A DNA stretch of 64,000 nucleotides from CAVXEF01 sp963827315 (GTDB taxonomy: Bacteria; Planctomycetota; Phycisphaerae; Sedimentisphaerales; Anaerobacaceae): NCBI GenBank assembly GCA_963827315.1, contig CAWHAL010000003.1, forward strand, positions 30,680 to 94,679, in the 5' to 3' direction. How positions within the stretch are numbered: position 1 is the stretch's first letter; the number at the start of each line of letters is the position of its first letter. The translations under genes and the position numbers were made by a program. This document shows positions 1 through 9,068 of the stretch, piece after piece. The notes under the pieces are model-generated. The model was not told the origin of the DNA, made no database searches, and saw only the letters and a program-made list of their open reading frames with translations.

Positions 1-50
1 AGCCGGCCCGGGGCAAAGACGTCTGAATAAAACGTATCCTCCTTCGCGTG

Positions 51-66
51 GCCCGCTTCGGCGGGC
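51..66. terminator. GC-rich UUCG-loop hairpin
   Basis: A perfect 6-bp stem (GCCCGC/GCGGGC) closes a TTCG tetraloop. No T-tract follows, so it may be the end of an upstream transcript or a 5' leader structure for the ABC operon that begins 53 bases later. The rest of bases 1-118 shows no coding sequence apart from the ribosome site of the first gene. Confidence 0.35.
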
Positions 67-118
67 GGAAGAAGGTCGGCTGCGAATCGCGGTTCCCAAA
101 CATTGGAGGTTTGGCGTT

Positions 119-1858
119 ATGAACGGTCGCGGAGGCGTTGTCAGGTTTTTCCTCTTTTTATTTCTTCTGGTCATTGTTCTGCTGCAAATTTTTTCAATGG
201 TTCAGTCTGACCGATTTTACCGAGCATTGAATCAGCTTGACGAGATTCTCAAAGGCGGAGGTTCAATGCGAGGTGAAACAAATGAGCCCAACGTGATAGG
301 TGAGGGTGATGAAGAGTATCCCGGCGATGAGGGCGACTGGCTTGTGTGGGGATTTCGTGTTGAGCCGCGGACGTTAAATCCGATTTCGACGGACCAATAC
401 GCAATATGGATAACGATACCGTATATTTTCGAGCCTCTTCTGGCCTACGACTACGATGAGTCGCGTCTGAAGCCGTTTTTGGCAGAGAGCAGTAATGTTT
501 CCGATGACGGTTTGCAGATAACTTTTCGTCTTAGAGAAGACATACATTTTTCCGATGGTGTGCCTGTTACGACGGATGATGTGATTTTTACGTATGAGAC
601 TATAGTTAATCCTCAGGTAGATGCGGCGAATATTGCGAATTCATACGCTGAAGTTGAAAAGGTAGTTAAGGTTGACGAGCGAGTAGTGAAGTTTTTTATG
701 AAAAAGCCGTATTTTAAGTCTCTGGAGAATTTGTCCTTTACCTGGTCTATGGGGATTCTGCCGAAACATATCTATGAGTTTATTGACGCATCGGAATTTA
801 ATAAGCATCGGTCTAATCCGATTGGCAGTGGGCCGTATGTTTTTGAGAAATGGGATGTTGGACGTGAAATTGTTTTGCATCGTAACGAGAAATACTGGGG
901 GCCTGAGCCCAAGCTGAAGAAAATTGTCTGGAGGTTTATTTCCAATCCAGTTGCGTGTGTTCAGGCACTACGGTCGCACGAAGTGGATATTATGATTCCT
1001 GAGCCTGAACAGTTTGCGGGTCTGGTTAAGGACGAGCAATTCAAGAAGGAATTCTATTGTCTTTCATATTGGACGCCGTGGACCCCTTTTTATTATATTG
1101 GCTGGAATCATAATACGAAGTTTTTCGGAGACAGACGAGTTCGGTTAGCCATGACCCATGCGATAAATCGTGAGCAGATAGTGTCCAGACTTCTTGAGGG
1201 TTATGGTCAGACAATTACGGGGCCTTTTTATATTCATGGTCCTCAAAACGACCCGAACATTGAAGCGTGGCCTTATGATTTGGAAAAGGCACGGAAACTG
1301 CTTGATGAAGCGGGCTGGGTTGATACAGACGGCGACGGGCTGCGTGATAAAGGGGGCGTACCTTTTAGGTTTGAATTTATGTATTCGACCTCTTACGTTT
1401 TGTATGAGAGATTGGCGAAGCTTTTGAAGGATGATTTGCTAAAGATTGGGGTGGAGCTTGTGCCTGGACCGTGCGAGTGGTCCATTTTGATGGGGCGGCT
1501 TAACGACCGGGATTATGAAGCTGTAGTTGCCGGCTGGGGTGGTGATATGCTGGACGATCCTTACCAAATGTTCCATTCTTCACAAATTGCCAATAAGGGG
1601 TCTAATTATGTGGGCTTCAATAATGCCCATGCGGATGCGCTGATTGAAGAAGCGAGACGAACCATAGAAGATGCAAAGAGAAATAAGCTCTACCATCAAC
1701 TACACCGGCTTTTGCATGAGGAGCAACCATACACATTTTTGTTTACACGGCCGACATTTCGTTTTCTGGATAGGCGTTTTGAGAATGTGAAGATTCATAA
1801 GTTAGGCCTTAAATACTGGGAGTGGTACGTGCCGAAGGCTGAGCAACGATACAGGTAA
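119..1858 (+). CDS. ABC transporter peptide-binding protein (SBP family 5), copy 1
   Basis: Extracytoplasmic solute-binding protein of the OppA/DppA type, expected to hand oligopeptides or related solutes to the permeases downstream. It has 579 residues. An N-terminal hydrophobic segment (about residues 8-28) has no lipobox and no clear cleavage site, so the protein is probably anchored by this helix and a short charged linker. The family body begins near residue 66 (GDWLVWGFRVEPRTLNPIS) and shows the typical SDGVPVTTDDV and GSGPYVFEKW segments. The start is fixed by GGAGG nine bases upstream. It is a clear paralog of the next gene over the whole length. The substrate cannot be read from sequence. 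Confidence 0.9.
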   Translation: MNGRGGVVRFFLFLFLLVIVLLQIFSMVQSDRFYRALNQLDEILKGGGSMRGETNEPNVIGEGDEEYPGDEGDWLVWGFRVEPRTLNPISTDQYAIWITIPYIFEPLLAYDYDESRLKPFLAESSNVSDDGLQITFRLREDIHFSDGVPVTTDDVIFTYETIVNPQVDAANIANSYAEVEKVVKVDERVVKFFMKKPYFKSLENLSFTWSMGILPKHIYEFIDASEFNKHRSNPIGSGPYVFEKWDVGREIVLHRNEKYWGPEPKLKKIVWRFISNPVACVQALRSHEVDIMIPEPEQFAGLVKDEQFKKEFYCLSYWTPWTPFYYIGWNHNTKFFGDRRVRLAMTHAINREQIVSRLLEGYGQTITGPFYIHGPQNDPNIEAWPYDLEKARKLLDEAGWVDTDGDGLRDKGGVPFRFEFMYSTSYVLYERLAKLLKDDLLKIGVELVPGPCEWSILMGRLNDRDYEAVVAGWGGDMLDDPYQMFHSSQIANKGSNYVGFNNAHADALIEEARRTIEDAKRNKLYHQLHRLLHEEQPYTFLFTRPTFRFLDRRFENVKIHKLGLKYWEWYVPKAEQRYR

Positions 1859-1862
1859 GTGG

Positions 1863-1898
1863 AAGTCAGATGACAGATGGCGGAAGACAGAGGATAGA
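1863..1898. repeat. Intergenic stutter words (CAGATGACAGATGG type)
   Basis: The 62-base spacer between the two binding-protein genes contains imperfect tandem words (GTCAGATGACAGATGG, then GGAAGACAGAGGATAG). It resembles other spacer stutters in this window at 6865, 10784, 10925, 23758 and 48475. No function is evident. Confidence 0.5.
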
Positions 1899-1920
1899 AT
1901 AAAGCATTAGGAGTTGTGTT

Positions 1921-3666
1921 ATGAATGGGCGTTCGGCGGTGGCGACATTTTTTCTTTTTTTGTTTTTGCTTGTGATAATCGTTCTTCAGGTTTTGTCGAT
2001 AGTGCAGGCGGACAGGTTGTATGAGCGTTTTGACAGTGTTTTGAATACGCTTCGAAGCAGTGGTATTGCCGCTGTGACGAAAGAGAAAGGTCGGAAGGAA
2101 AAAGCTGATTTGGCGGGAGAATACCCGGGCGACGAAGGCGACTGGCTTGTTTTTCATATTATAGCCGAGCCTGCCACTTTAAATCCCATTACGAGAAAAG
2201 ACCTATATGCCTCGTATATTGTAGGCGAGGAATACGGCAATGTTTTTGAAAGCTTTCTTAAATATAATCTGGACACCCTCGAATTAGAACCTTTATTGGC
2301 GGAGAGTTATGAGATTTCAGAAAACGGTTTAGAACTGACTTTTAGTTTGAGAGATGATGCTTATTTCTCAGACGGCAAAAGGATTACTACTGATGATGTT
2401 ATCTTCAGCTATGAAACAATAATTAACCCTAAAGTCGATGCACATGCGTTGGCAAATTATTACAAAGACGTCAAAGAGGTAATCAAAGTTGATGATAAGA
2501 CAGTAAAATTTGTTATGCGACAGCCGTATTATAAATCTGTGGAAATAGCTGGTGGTATGCCCATATTGCCCAAGCATATTTACGAATTTGATGACCCATC
2601 TGAATTCAATGAGCGTCGGTCTGACCCTGTGGGCAGCGGGCCGTATGTTTTTGAGAAATGGGATGTAGGTCAACAAATAGTTCTAAAGCGGAATGAAAGT
2701 TACTGGGGTGCGAAACCGAAACTAAGGAAGCTCGTTTTCCGTATCATCACCAATGAGGTGGCGGCTTTGCAGGCGTTTAGGTCACGTGAGGTTGATCTTT
2801 TAGAACCTACATCAGAACAGTTTGTTGAACTATCAAAGAATAAGGAATTTATTAAGGAATTTAGGTGTATTTCTTATTGGAGTCCACTTGAGGGATATTC
2901 TTATGTGGGGTGGAACCAGGATAGGCCTTTCTTTGCAGATAGAAGGGTTAGATTAGCAATGACCTATCTTATTGATAGAGAAGGCATCATTCGGGACCTT
3001 TACAAGGGTCTTGGAAAAGTAGTAACCGGCCCATTTTATTTTCTGAGTCCTCAGAATAATCCTGATATTGAACCCTGGCCTTACGACCCTGCCAAAGGGA
3101 TGAAATTGCTGGACGAAGCAGGCTGGATTGACACAGACGCCGATGGTATTCGGGATAAGAACGGCGTGCCATTTAGATTTGAGATGATGATCCCAAGCAG
3201 CAGTCCAATATACGAACAGTTGGCTCGACTAATAAAAGACAGTATGTCCAAAGCCGGGATTGAAATGATTATTGACCCTTATGAGTGGTCAGTTTTTGAG
3301 GAACGACTTAATCAGCGCAACTTCGACGCGATGATGCTGGGATGGGGTGGAGTTATCCAGGAAGACCCATACCAGATATGGCATTCATCGCAGATTGCCG
3401 GTCGCGGTTCGAATCGTATTGGTTTTGCAAATGATGAGGCTGACAGACTTATAGAAGAGGCGAGACGGACTCTGGATGCTGAGAAGCGAAACAAACTTTA
3501 TCATAGATTCCATGAGATTCTTCATTTTGAACAACCATATACGTTTTTCAGGGCTAGGCCTGCTATCCGATTTTTAGACAGGCGATTTGAAAACGTGAAG
3601 ATTCATAAACTCGGTTTGGATATTCACGAATGGTACGTTCCAAAGGAGTTACAGAAGTATAAATGA
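1921..3666 (+). CDS. ABC transporter peptide-binding protein (SBP family 5), copy 2
   Basis: Second OppA/DppA-like binding protein of 581 residues, arising from tandem duplication of the preceding gene. The same N-terminal anchor (residues 8-28), linker, EYPGDEGDWLV entry and GSGPYVFEKWDVG segment are present. The ligand-facing middle of the protein differs more, which suggests two specificities feeding one permease. TAGGAG lies seven bases before the ATG. The stop overlaps the permease start as ATGA (3663-3666), so translation is probably coupled. Confidence 0.9.
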   Translation: MNGRSAVATFFLFLFLLVIIVLQVLSIVQADRLYERFDSVLNTLRSSGIAAVTKEKGRKEKADLAGEYPGDEGDWLVFHIIAEPATLNPITRKDLYASYIVGEEYGNVFESFLKYNLDTLELEPLLAESYEISENGLELTFSLRDDAYFSDGKRITTDDVIFSYETIINPKVDAHALANYYKDVKEVIKVDDKTVKFVMRQPYYKSVEIAGGMPILPKHIYEFDDPSEFNERRSDPVGSGPYVFEKWDVGQQIVLKRNESYWGAKPKLRKLVFRIITNEVAALQAFRSREVDLLEPTSEQFVELSKNKEFIKEFRCISYWSPLEGYSYVGWNQDRPFFADRRVRLAMTYLIDREGIIRDLYKGLGKVVTGPFYFLSPQNNPDIEPWPYDPAKGMKLLDEAGWIDTDADGIRDKNGVPFRFEMMIPSSSPIYEQLARLIKDSMSKAGIEMIIDPYEWSVFEERLNQRNFDAMMLGWGGVIQEDPYQIWHSSQIAGRGSNRIGFANDEADRLIEEARRTLDAEKRNKLYHRFHEILHFEQPYTFFRARPAIRFLDRRFENVKIHKLGLDIHEWYVPKELQKYK

Positions 3667-4661
3667 CAACTTATATAGCCAGGCGATTGTTGTTGATGAT
3701 TCCGACGCTGCTGGGGATAACGGTGATGGTATTTGCCATCAGTCGGATTGCACCGGGTGACCCTGTCAGTCTGGCGATGGGGCCGGGGGGGCAATTAGAC
3801 GCTGCGCGGGCGGCAGACGTTCGCGAGGCGCGGATGCGACTATACGGGCTTGATAAGCCGGTGCATATACAATACGCCATCTGGCTGGGGCGGGTGGCCC
3901 GGCTGGATTTCGGGAATTCCATTAAGCATCATCGGCCGGTGATAGAGCTTATTAAAGAGCGGCTGCCAATAACACTGGCGCTTAATGTGATTGCCTTTGT
4001 AATTATCTACGCGGTGTCACTTCCATTAGGAGTTCTGGCGGCGGTGCGTCATAAGCGGTTCTTCGACCGGGCAAGTTCGGTGGTACTTTTTATGCTGTGG
4101 TCTTTGCCTGTTATGTGGGTCGGGCAGATGCTGATAGGTTATTTTTGCGGGCCGACGTTTAAGCAGTGGTTTCCGCCGGCGGGATTGTCGAGCAATTACG
4201 CGGATACACTGCCTTTTTTCCCTTGGCTGGCCGACAGGCTGTGGCATCTGGTTTTGCCGGTGTTCTGTCTGACGTATACCGGCTTTGCATACCTTACCAA
4301 GCAGGTGCGAGCAGGGATGCTGGATAGTCTTCGGGCTGACTATGTGAGAACGGCTCGTGCGAAAGGCCTATCAAATGCGGTTGTGATATTTCGGCATGCG
4401 CTGCGAAACAGCATAATTCCGGTCATTACGATTATGGCAACGCTTTTGCCGGCCATGCTGGGCGGCTCAGTAATAATCGAGAGTATATTCAGCGTACCCG
4501 GGATGGGACTTCTGGCGTTCGAGGCGGTTACTACGCGTGATTATAACGTTGTTATGGCCGTCGCCACGATGGGAGGGGTTTTGAACTTATTTGGGCTTTT
4601 ATTGGGTGATATTGCTTATGCAATCGCGGACCCGAGGATAAGTTTCGAAAGCGCGGTGTAG
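3663..4661 (+). CDS. ABC transporter permease, OppB/DppB type
   Basis: Inner-membrane permease subunit of 332 residues, the usual length. It starts with TTYIARRLLLMIPTLLGIT, typical of the OppB/DppB family, and has about six transmembrane segments. The cytoplasmic EAA loop is visible near residues 220-250 (DYVRTARAKGLSNAVVIFRH), which contacts an ATPase subunit. It is the first of two permeases, translationally coupled to the upstream binding protein by a 4-base overlap and six bases from the next gene. Confidence 0.92.
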   Translation: MTTYIARRLLLMIPTLLGITVMVFAISRIAPGDPVSLAMGPGGQLDAARAADVREARMRLYGLDKPVHIQYAIWLGRVARLDFGNSIKHHRPVIELIKERLPITLALNVIAFVIIYAVSLPLGVLAAVRHKRFFDRASSVVLFMLWSLPVMWVGQMLIGYFCGPTFKQWFPPAGLSSNYADTLPFFPWLADRLWHLVLPVFCLTYTGFAYLTKQVRAGMLDSLRADYVRTARAKGLSNAVVIFRHALRNSIIPVITIMATLLPAMLGGSVIIESIFSVPGMGLLAFEAVTTRDYNVVMAVATMGGVLNLFGLLLGDIAYAIADPRISFESAV

Positions 4662-4667
4662 GAAGTT

Positions 4668-5870
4668 ATGGGAATACAGGCTAATGGAAAGTCAGAGTGG
4701 GGAGTGTCTTACGGCGAGATGGTCGGCCGTGAGTTTGTTAAAAACAAGCTCAATGTGGTCTGCCTTATTTTTATTGTGTTTTTATTTATATTGGCTGTTT
4801 TTGCACCGTTTCTTGCCAACGACAAGCCTTTTATGATTCGCATTGACGGCAAGCTGCATTTTCCTATATCCAAAGCTTTGCAGTCGAATGATTATTGCGT
4901 TTTCCTTGCGGCGGTTGTCGGGCTGGTTCAATTATTGCTAATCCGATGGAATCGCAGACATATTGACCCATCGCTGCGTGGGACAGTGCTGTGGCGACAA
5001 ATATCCGTCAGCAGTTTGGTAATTTTGATTGGAGTGATATTGATATTTATTTTCGTGCCGCGAAGGCTCGATGCGACCGACTACAAGGTGATGATTACGT
5101 CGGGCAAGGCAACGGATGCGATTTTCGCTCCGATACCGTATGGTTACGCTCGTACAGACCTGAAGGTGCGTGAACAGCCGCCAAGCGTCGAGCACTGGCT
5201 GGGGACCGACGATGTGGGGTCGGATGTTTTGTGCAGGCTGATTCACGGCAGCAGGATATCGCTTTCGGTGGGCTTTGTGGCTGTCGGGATATCGGGCGTC
5301 ATCGGGATTTTTATTGGGGCGATTCTGGGATATTTCGGAGGCAAGGTCGATTTTGTTGGGATGCGTGTTGTCGAGATAATGATGGCGATTCCGACGTTCT
5401 TTTTGATTATCACGATTGTGGCGTTCTTTCCGCGGAGCCTGTTAAACATTATGGTAATTATCGGGATTACCAGCTGGACCGGGGAGGCGAGATTTATTCG
5501 GGCGGAATTTTTCAAACTGCGTAAACAGGATTTCGTACAGGCTGCGGTGTCACTGGGGCTTCCGCTGCGCAGCATACTTTTCAGGCATATGCTGCCGAAC
5601 GGCATCGCTCCGGTATTGGTGGATGCCACGTTTGGTATTGCCGGTGCGATATTTATTGAGGCTGCACTTAGTTTTCTCGGTTTTGGAGTTGCACCTCCGA
5701 CGCCGAGCTGGGGACAGATGCTAAGTTTAGGCGTTAGCACTACAGGGCGGTTTTTATGGTGGCTGACTTTGTTTCCCGGGTTTGCGATATTTTTTACCGT
5801 TATGGCCTACAATCTGGTCGGGGAGGGTCTGCGGGACGCGATTGACCCGCGATTGAGGAAAGCGGCATGA
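4668..5870 (+). CDS. ABC transporter permease, OppC/DppC type, with extra membrane insertion
   Basis: Second permease subunit of the oligopeptide-type transporter. At 400 residues it is about 100 longer than usual OppC/DppC proteins. The extra length lies between the first membrane helix (about 28-48) and the family core that starts at EHWLGTDDVGSDVLCRLIHG. It contains two additional hydrophobic helices (about 77-93 and 108-128). The core keeps the EAA loop (KQDFVQAAVSLGLPLRSILF) and the C-terminal FLGFGVAPPTPSWGQML. The last four bases overlap the ATPase start. Confidence 0.9.
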   Translation: MGIQANGKSEWGVSYGEMVGREFVKNKLNVVCLIFIVFLFILAVFAPFLANDKPFMIRIDGKLHFPISKALQSNDYCVFLAAVVGLVQLLLIRWNRRHIDPSLRGTVLWRQISVSSLVILIGVILIFIFVPRRLDATDYKVMITSGKATDAIFAPIPYGYARTDLKVREQPPSVEHWLGTDDVGSDVLCRLIHGSRISLSVGFVAVGISGVIGIFIGAILGYFGGKVDFVGMRVVEIMMAIPTFFLIITIVAFFPRSLLNIMVIIGITSWTGEARFIRAEFFKLRKQDFVQAAVSLGLPLRSILFRHMLPNGIAPVLVDATFGIAGAIFIEAALSFLGFGVAPPTPSWGQMLSLGVSTTGRFLWWLTLFPGFAIFFTVMAYNLVGEGLRDAIDPRLRKAA

Positions 5871-6859
5871 GCGAAAACGGGGTTTTGCTGTCGATAAAGG
5901 GGTTGAGTGTAAGCTTTTTTACGGAAGAGGGGGTTGCGCGTGCGGTGCAGGAAGTAAACCTGTGCGTAAAAAAAGGGGAGATGTTCGCACTTGTCGGCGA
6001 GAGCGGCTGCGGCAAGAGCGTGACGGCACTATCGATTATGCGATTAGTGCCTTCTCCGCCGGGTGAGATTGTTGCAGGTGAGATTGTTTTCGACAGAAGG
6101 AATCTGCTTGAGCTCAGCGAAAAGAGGATGCGTAGCATTCGCGGCAATAAAATCGCCATGATTTTCCAGGAGCCGATGACCAGTCTTAATCCGGTCTATA
6201 CGGTGGGCAACCAAATTGCTGAGGCAATCAGTCTTCATCAGCGCAAAAGCACAGGCGAGGCTTGGGCGGATGCGGTTGAGATGCTGCGGAAGGTCGGTAT
6301 ACCCGCCCCGCAGCAGCGTGTAAGTGAGTATCCACACCAGATGTCAGGGGGGATGCGGCAGCGAGTTATGATAGCAATGGCGATAAGCTGTAAGCCTGCA
6401 CTTCTGATAGCTGATGAGCCGACGACTGCTCTTGATGTAACCATTCAGGCTCAGATTCTCGACTTGCTGGATGAACTGCAGAAGCGAGAGGGGATGAGCA
6501 TCTTGCTGATAACACACGATTTGGGCATTGTGGCTGAACGAGCCGACGATGTAGCGGTGATGTACGCCTCGCGGATAGTGGAAGTGGCTGAAGCGGAGCG
6601 GCTTTTTGCTGAGCCACTGCATCCGTATACACAGGGGCTTTTGAAATCGCTGCCGCGATTGGGGATTTTAGCTAAACGTTTGCAGACGATTCCAGGTGTT
6701 GTACCGGAGCCGCTGCATTTTCCGTCGGGCTGTAAATTTCATCCGCGATGTCCGACAGGACACGACGACAAGCGGTGTCAAACCATTGAGCCGAAGCTGC
6801 AAGAAGTTCAAGCGGGCCAATGCGTTGCATGCTGGTACGCGGCGGGGTACGAGAAATAG
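5867..6859 (+). CDS. ABC transporter ATPase, OppD/DppD type
   Basis: Cytoplasmic ATPase of 330 residues that powers the permease pair. Walker A is GESGCGKS (about residues 45-52), the signature is MSGGMRQRV and Walker B is LLIADEPTTALD. The C-terminal oligopeptide-transporter tail is present with four cysteines (GCKFHPRCP ... RCQ ... CVACWY); in some Dpp/Opp ATPases this tail binds an Fe-S cluster. It overlaps the preceding permease by four bases. Confidence 0.93.
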   Translation: MSENGVLLSIKGLSVSFFTEEGVARAVQEVNLCVKKGEMFALVGESGCGKSVTALSIMRLVPSPPGEIVAGEIVFDRRNLLELSEKRMRSIRGNKIAMIFQEPMTSLNPVYTVGNQIAEAISLHQRKSTGEAWADAVEMLRKVGIPAPQQRVSEYPHQMSGGMRQRVMIAMAISCKPALLIADEPTTALDVTIQAQILDLLDELQKREGMSILLITHDLGIVAERADDVAVMYASRIVEVAEAERLFAEPLHPYTQGLLKSLPRLGILAKRLQTIPGVVPEPLHFPSGCKFHPRCPTGHDDKRCQTIEPKLQEVQAGQCVACWYAAGYEK

Positions 6860-6864
6860 TTGCG

Positions 6865-6890
6865 AGTTCTTAGTTTTGAGTTTTTAGTTA
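6865..6890. repeat. Spacer stutter word (GAGTTCTTAGTTTTGAG)
   Basis: The 31-base gap between the two ATPase genes is almost entirely the word GAGTTCTTAGTTTTGAG plus a partial echo (TTTTTAGTT). The reverse complement of the same word recurs at about 9049-9068, just before the sigma-factor gene. Confidence 0.5.
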
Positions 6891-7883
6891 ATGGATAACA
6901 CAAATAATTATCTTTTGAAGGTTGACGATTTAAAGACCTGGTTTCCCATAAGGAAGGGTTTTTTGCGGCGAATCGTGGGTTACGTCAGGGCGGTTGACGG
7001 GATAAGTTTTGGTATTCGAGAGGGGCAGACGCTGGGGTTGGTGGGCGAGAGCGGCTGCGGCAAAACGACGGTGGCAAGGAGTATAACTCGGTTGGTGCCT
7101 ACGACGGCAGGGCGGGTGGTTTTCGAAAAGACGGACGTTCTGTCGGCAGACAGGGTCAGGCTGCGTCGGCTTCGCAGAGAAATCAGCATTATCTTTCAGG
7201 ACCCGTACAGTTCGCTGAATCCACGAATGACCATCGGCAATATCGTTGGTGAGTCGATAAAGGTTCAAAAGGGAGTAACCGGCGGCGAATTGAGAGACAG
7301 GGTCGGGGGGTTACTCACAAAGGTTGGATTGTCAGCGGAGCATGTCGACCGTTATCCGTATGAGTTTTCCGGTGGTCAGCGGCAGCGAATCGGCGTGGCG
7401 AGGGCGTTGGCGCTGGAGCCAAAACTGGTTATCTGTGATGAGCCTGTCAGCGCACTCGACGTTTCGATTCAATCGCAGATTCTGAATTTACTAAAAGATT
7501 TGCAGGACGAGTTCGGCCTGACGTATTTGTTTATTGCTCACGACTTAGCGGTTGTGGGATTTTTTTGCGATGTTGTGGCGGTTATGTATATGGGTAAGAT
7601 AGTGGAGCAGGCAGAGGCGGCGGAATTGTATCGCAATCCGCTGCATCCGTATACCCGGGCGCTTATGTCGGCGATTCCACAGGTTGACCCTGCGCTGCGG
7701 GGGAGTCGTTCTGCGGTGAGCGGAGAGGTGCCGAGCATGCTGAGCCCACCGGCGGGCTGTGCATTTGGGCCACGATGCCCTTGGCGCCAGGGGCAGTGCC
7801 TGGAATGGGGGTCTGCGCTGAAAGAAAGCACTGTATATAAGGGACACTTTGTTGCGTGCTGGAAAAGCCAAGACAACAATTGA
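6891..7883 (+). CDS. ABC transporter ATPase, OppF/DppF type
   Basis: Second ATPase subunit of 330 residues, partner of the preceding one. It carries GESGCGKT (Walker A), FSGGQRQRIGVARAL (signature) and LVICDEPVSALD (Walker B), and the OppF-type C-terminal tail with cysteines (GCAFGPRCPWRQGQC ... FVACW). It completes a six-gene transporter operon SBP-SBP-B-C-D-F on one strand. The start has no strong ribosome site because the spacer is a repeat word. Confidence 0.93.
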   Translation: MDNTNNYLLKVDDLKTWFPIRKGFLRRIVGYVRAVDGISFGIREGQTLGLVGESGCGKTTVARSITRLVPTTAGRVVFEKTDVLSADRVRLRRLRREISIIFQDPYSSLNPRMTIGNIVGESIKVQKGVTGGELRDRVGGLLTKVGLSAEHVDRYPYEFSGGQRQRIGVARALALEPKLVICDEPVSALDVSIQSQILNLLKDLQDEFGLTYLFIAHDLAVVGFFCDVVAVMYMGKIVEQAEAAELYRNPLHPYTRALMSAIPQVDPALRGSRSAVSGEVPSMLSPPAGCAFGPRCPWRQGQCLEWGSALKESTVYKGHFVACWKSQDNN

Positions 7884-7910
7884 TTATTGATAAGGCAGAA
7901 AGGTCGATTC

Positions 7911-7931
7911 CTTCGATAAACTCAGGACAGG
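7911..7931 (+). repeat. Dispersed repeat, variant form (CTTCGATAAACTCAGGACAG)
   Basis: Bases in the spacer after the ABC operon read CTTCGATAAACTCAGGACAG, a divergent relative of the GGATTCGACAGGCTCACC repeat at 20807, 21233 and 26143. Similar TTCGAYARRCTCA words are scattered through many bacterial genomes. The surrounding 7884-8010 spacer otherwise holds only a TTGATTATTGAT stutter word. Confidence 0.5.
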
Positions 7932-8010
7932 AAAAACTTGACGGCAGCGGTTAAATCTGTGAAGATTAGGTGGAGTTTTGCTTTGACGGAGAGGACAGGT
8001 ATCAGTTGGT

Positions 8011-8382
8011 ATGGATGAGCAGGTCGGTGTGGAGATAACAGGCGGCGGGGAGCCGGCGGTGGTGGCGTTCAAGAGCGCCTCGCTGAGCGAACCAGAAGTG
8101 ATAGCGGCGGTTTCGAGACAAGTAAATGAATTTGTCGGGCAGAATCGGCCGGGTTGTATAATATTTGATTTCACGATGGTCAAATTTTTTTCGTCGCAGG
8201 TGTTAGGGCTGCTTTTGGACATTCGCGCCAAGCTGAAAGAATATGAGGGTGAGGTCCTGATAAGCGGTATAAATCCCCAGTTGTACAGGGTCTTTAAGAT
8301 AACCAATCTTGATAAGCTTTTTCGATTTTTTCCGGATAAAGAGGCGGCTATCAAGGCGCTGGACTGTGATGATGTAAATTGA
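8011..8382 (+). CDS. STAS-domain protein (anti-anti-sigma factor type)
   Basis: Small cytoplasmic protein of 123 residues with a STAS fold, related to anti-sigma factor antagonists such as SpoIIAA. The candidate phosphorylatable serine lies in VKFFSSQVLGLLLDI (about residues 55-69), the usual place after the third strand. Proteins of this family bind and release a partner-switching kinase or anti-sigma factor. No such kinase is adjacent, and the nearest sigma factor (9069) is of the ECF type, so the partner is unknown. Confidence 0.8.
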   Translation: MDEQVGVEITGGGEPAVVAFKSASLSEPEVIAAVSRQVNEFVGQNRPGCIIFDFTMVKFFSSQVLGLLLDIRAKLKEYEGEVLISGINPQLYRVFKITNLDKLFRFFPDKEAAIKALDCDDVN

Positions 8383-8422
8383 TGGAAAGATTTTGTTTTT
8401 ATGGGAAGAACCGTAACCATCT

Positions 8423-8437
8423 TACGCCAGAGGCGTA
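8423..8437. terminator. Hairpin between STAS and ACT genes
   Basis: A perfect 6-bp inverted repeat (TACGCC/GGCGTA) with a three-base loop lies 40 bases after the STAS stop. Only a short AT-rich stretch follows, so termination is possible but not assured. Confidence 0.3.
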
Positions 8438-8457
8438 TAAATTTGAAAGGCTGAATT

Positions 8458-8910
8458 ATGTATGTTGCGACGCAGTTTTCGATTTTTATGGTGAATAAGC
8501 CAGGTGTGCTGGCCCAGATACTCGGCGAATTTGCACGAGCGAAGATTAATGTAATAGCAATGACGGTGATGGACTCAGTAGAGCACGGCGTTTTGAGGGT
8601 GGTATTCGAGGCGACGAAAAATGCTGAAGCTGTGATGTCGAAATTGAATATGCCCTATAACCAGACGGAAGTTTTGTGCGTGAACTTAGCTAATAAGGCG
8701 GGTGCGCTGGCAACGGTGGCAGAAAAACTTGCGAAAAGCCACATAAATATTTCGTACGCATATTGCACCGCTGGGGCCGAGGGCGGCAAGACAACGGGAG
8801 TTTTGAAAGTCGCCGATGTGAAAAAGGCAATGAAAGTTCTCCAAGAAGGGCAAAACAGGCAAGGCAAGTCACAGCCTATGGTGAGGCGCTCTCAGGCCTC
8901 GAGAAGATAA
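8458..8910 (+). CDS. Tandem ACT-domain protein
   Basis: Protein of 150 residues made of two ACT domains (about 1-70 and 71-130). The first begins QFSIFMVNKPGVLAQILGEF and the second CVNLANKAGALATVAEKLA; both have the Gly/Pro turn that usually binds an amino acid. Such proteins act as small-molecule sensors or regulatory subunits, and the ligand cannot be told here. A basic, low-complexity tail (about 133-150) follows the domains. AAAGG lies seven bases upstream of the ATG. Confidence 0.82.
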   Translation: MYVATQFSIFMVNKPGVLAQILGEFARAKINVIAMTVMDSVEHGVLRVVFEATKNAEAVMSKLNMPYNQTEVLCVNLANKAGALATVAEKLAKSHINISYAYCTAGAEGGKTTGVLKVADVKKAMKVLQEGQNRQGKSQPMVRRSQASRR

Positions 8911-8970
8911 TGCCGCACCTATTGAATTTTTGCGCCAGCGGCGTTGCTTTCGTGGATGCGTTTATGCGTA

Positions 8971-9002
8971 AATGAGTAGATGAGTTAATTCATCCACTCA
9001 TT
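8971..9002. repeat. 32-base inverted repeat (AATGAGT ... ACTCATT)
   Basis: AATGAGT and GATGA pair with TCATC and ACTCATT around a six-base loop, with one mismatch. It sits between the ACT gene and the sigma-factor gene. It could end the ACT transcript, though no T-run follows. It also fits the stutter-word style seen in other spacers of this window. Confidence 0.45.
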
Positions 9003-9068
9003 CACCCGTTTACCTTATTAAAAGGCTTTGAATTTCCCCAAAACTTAAAGTTGAGAACTAAGAACTCA

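Noticed and set aside
9051..9068. TTG start six codons upstream of the sigma-factor ATG
   Set aside because: It lies within the stutter word TTGAGAACTAAGAACTCA, has no ribosome site, and the ATG at 9069 fits the family better.
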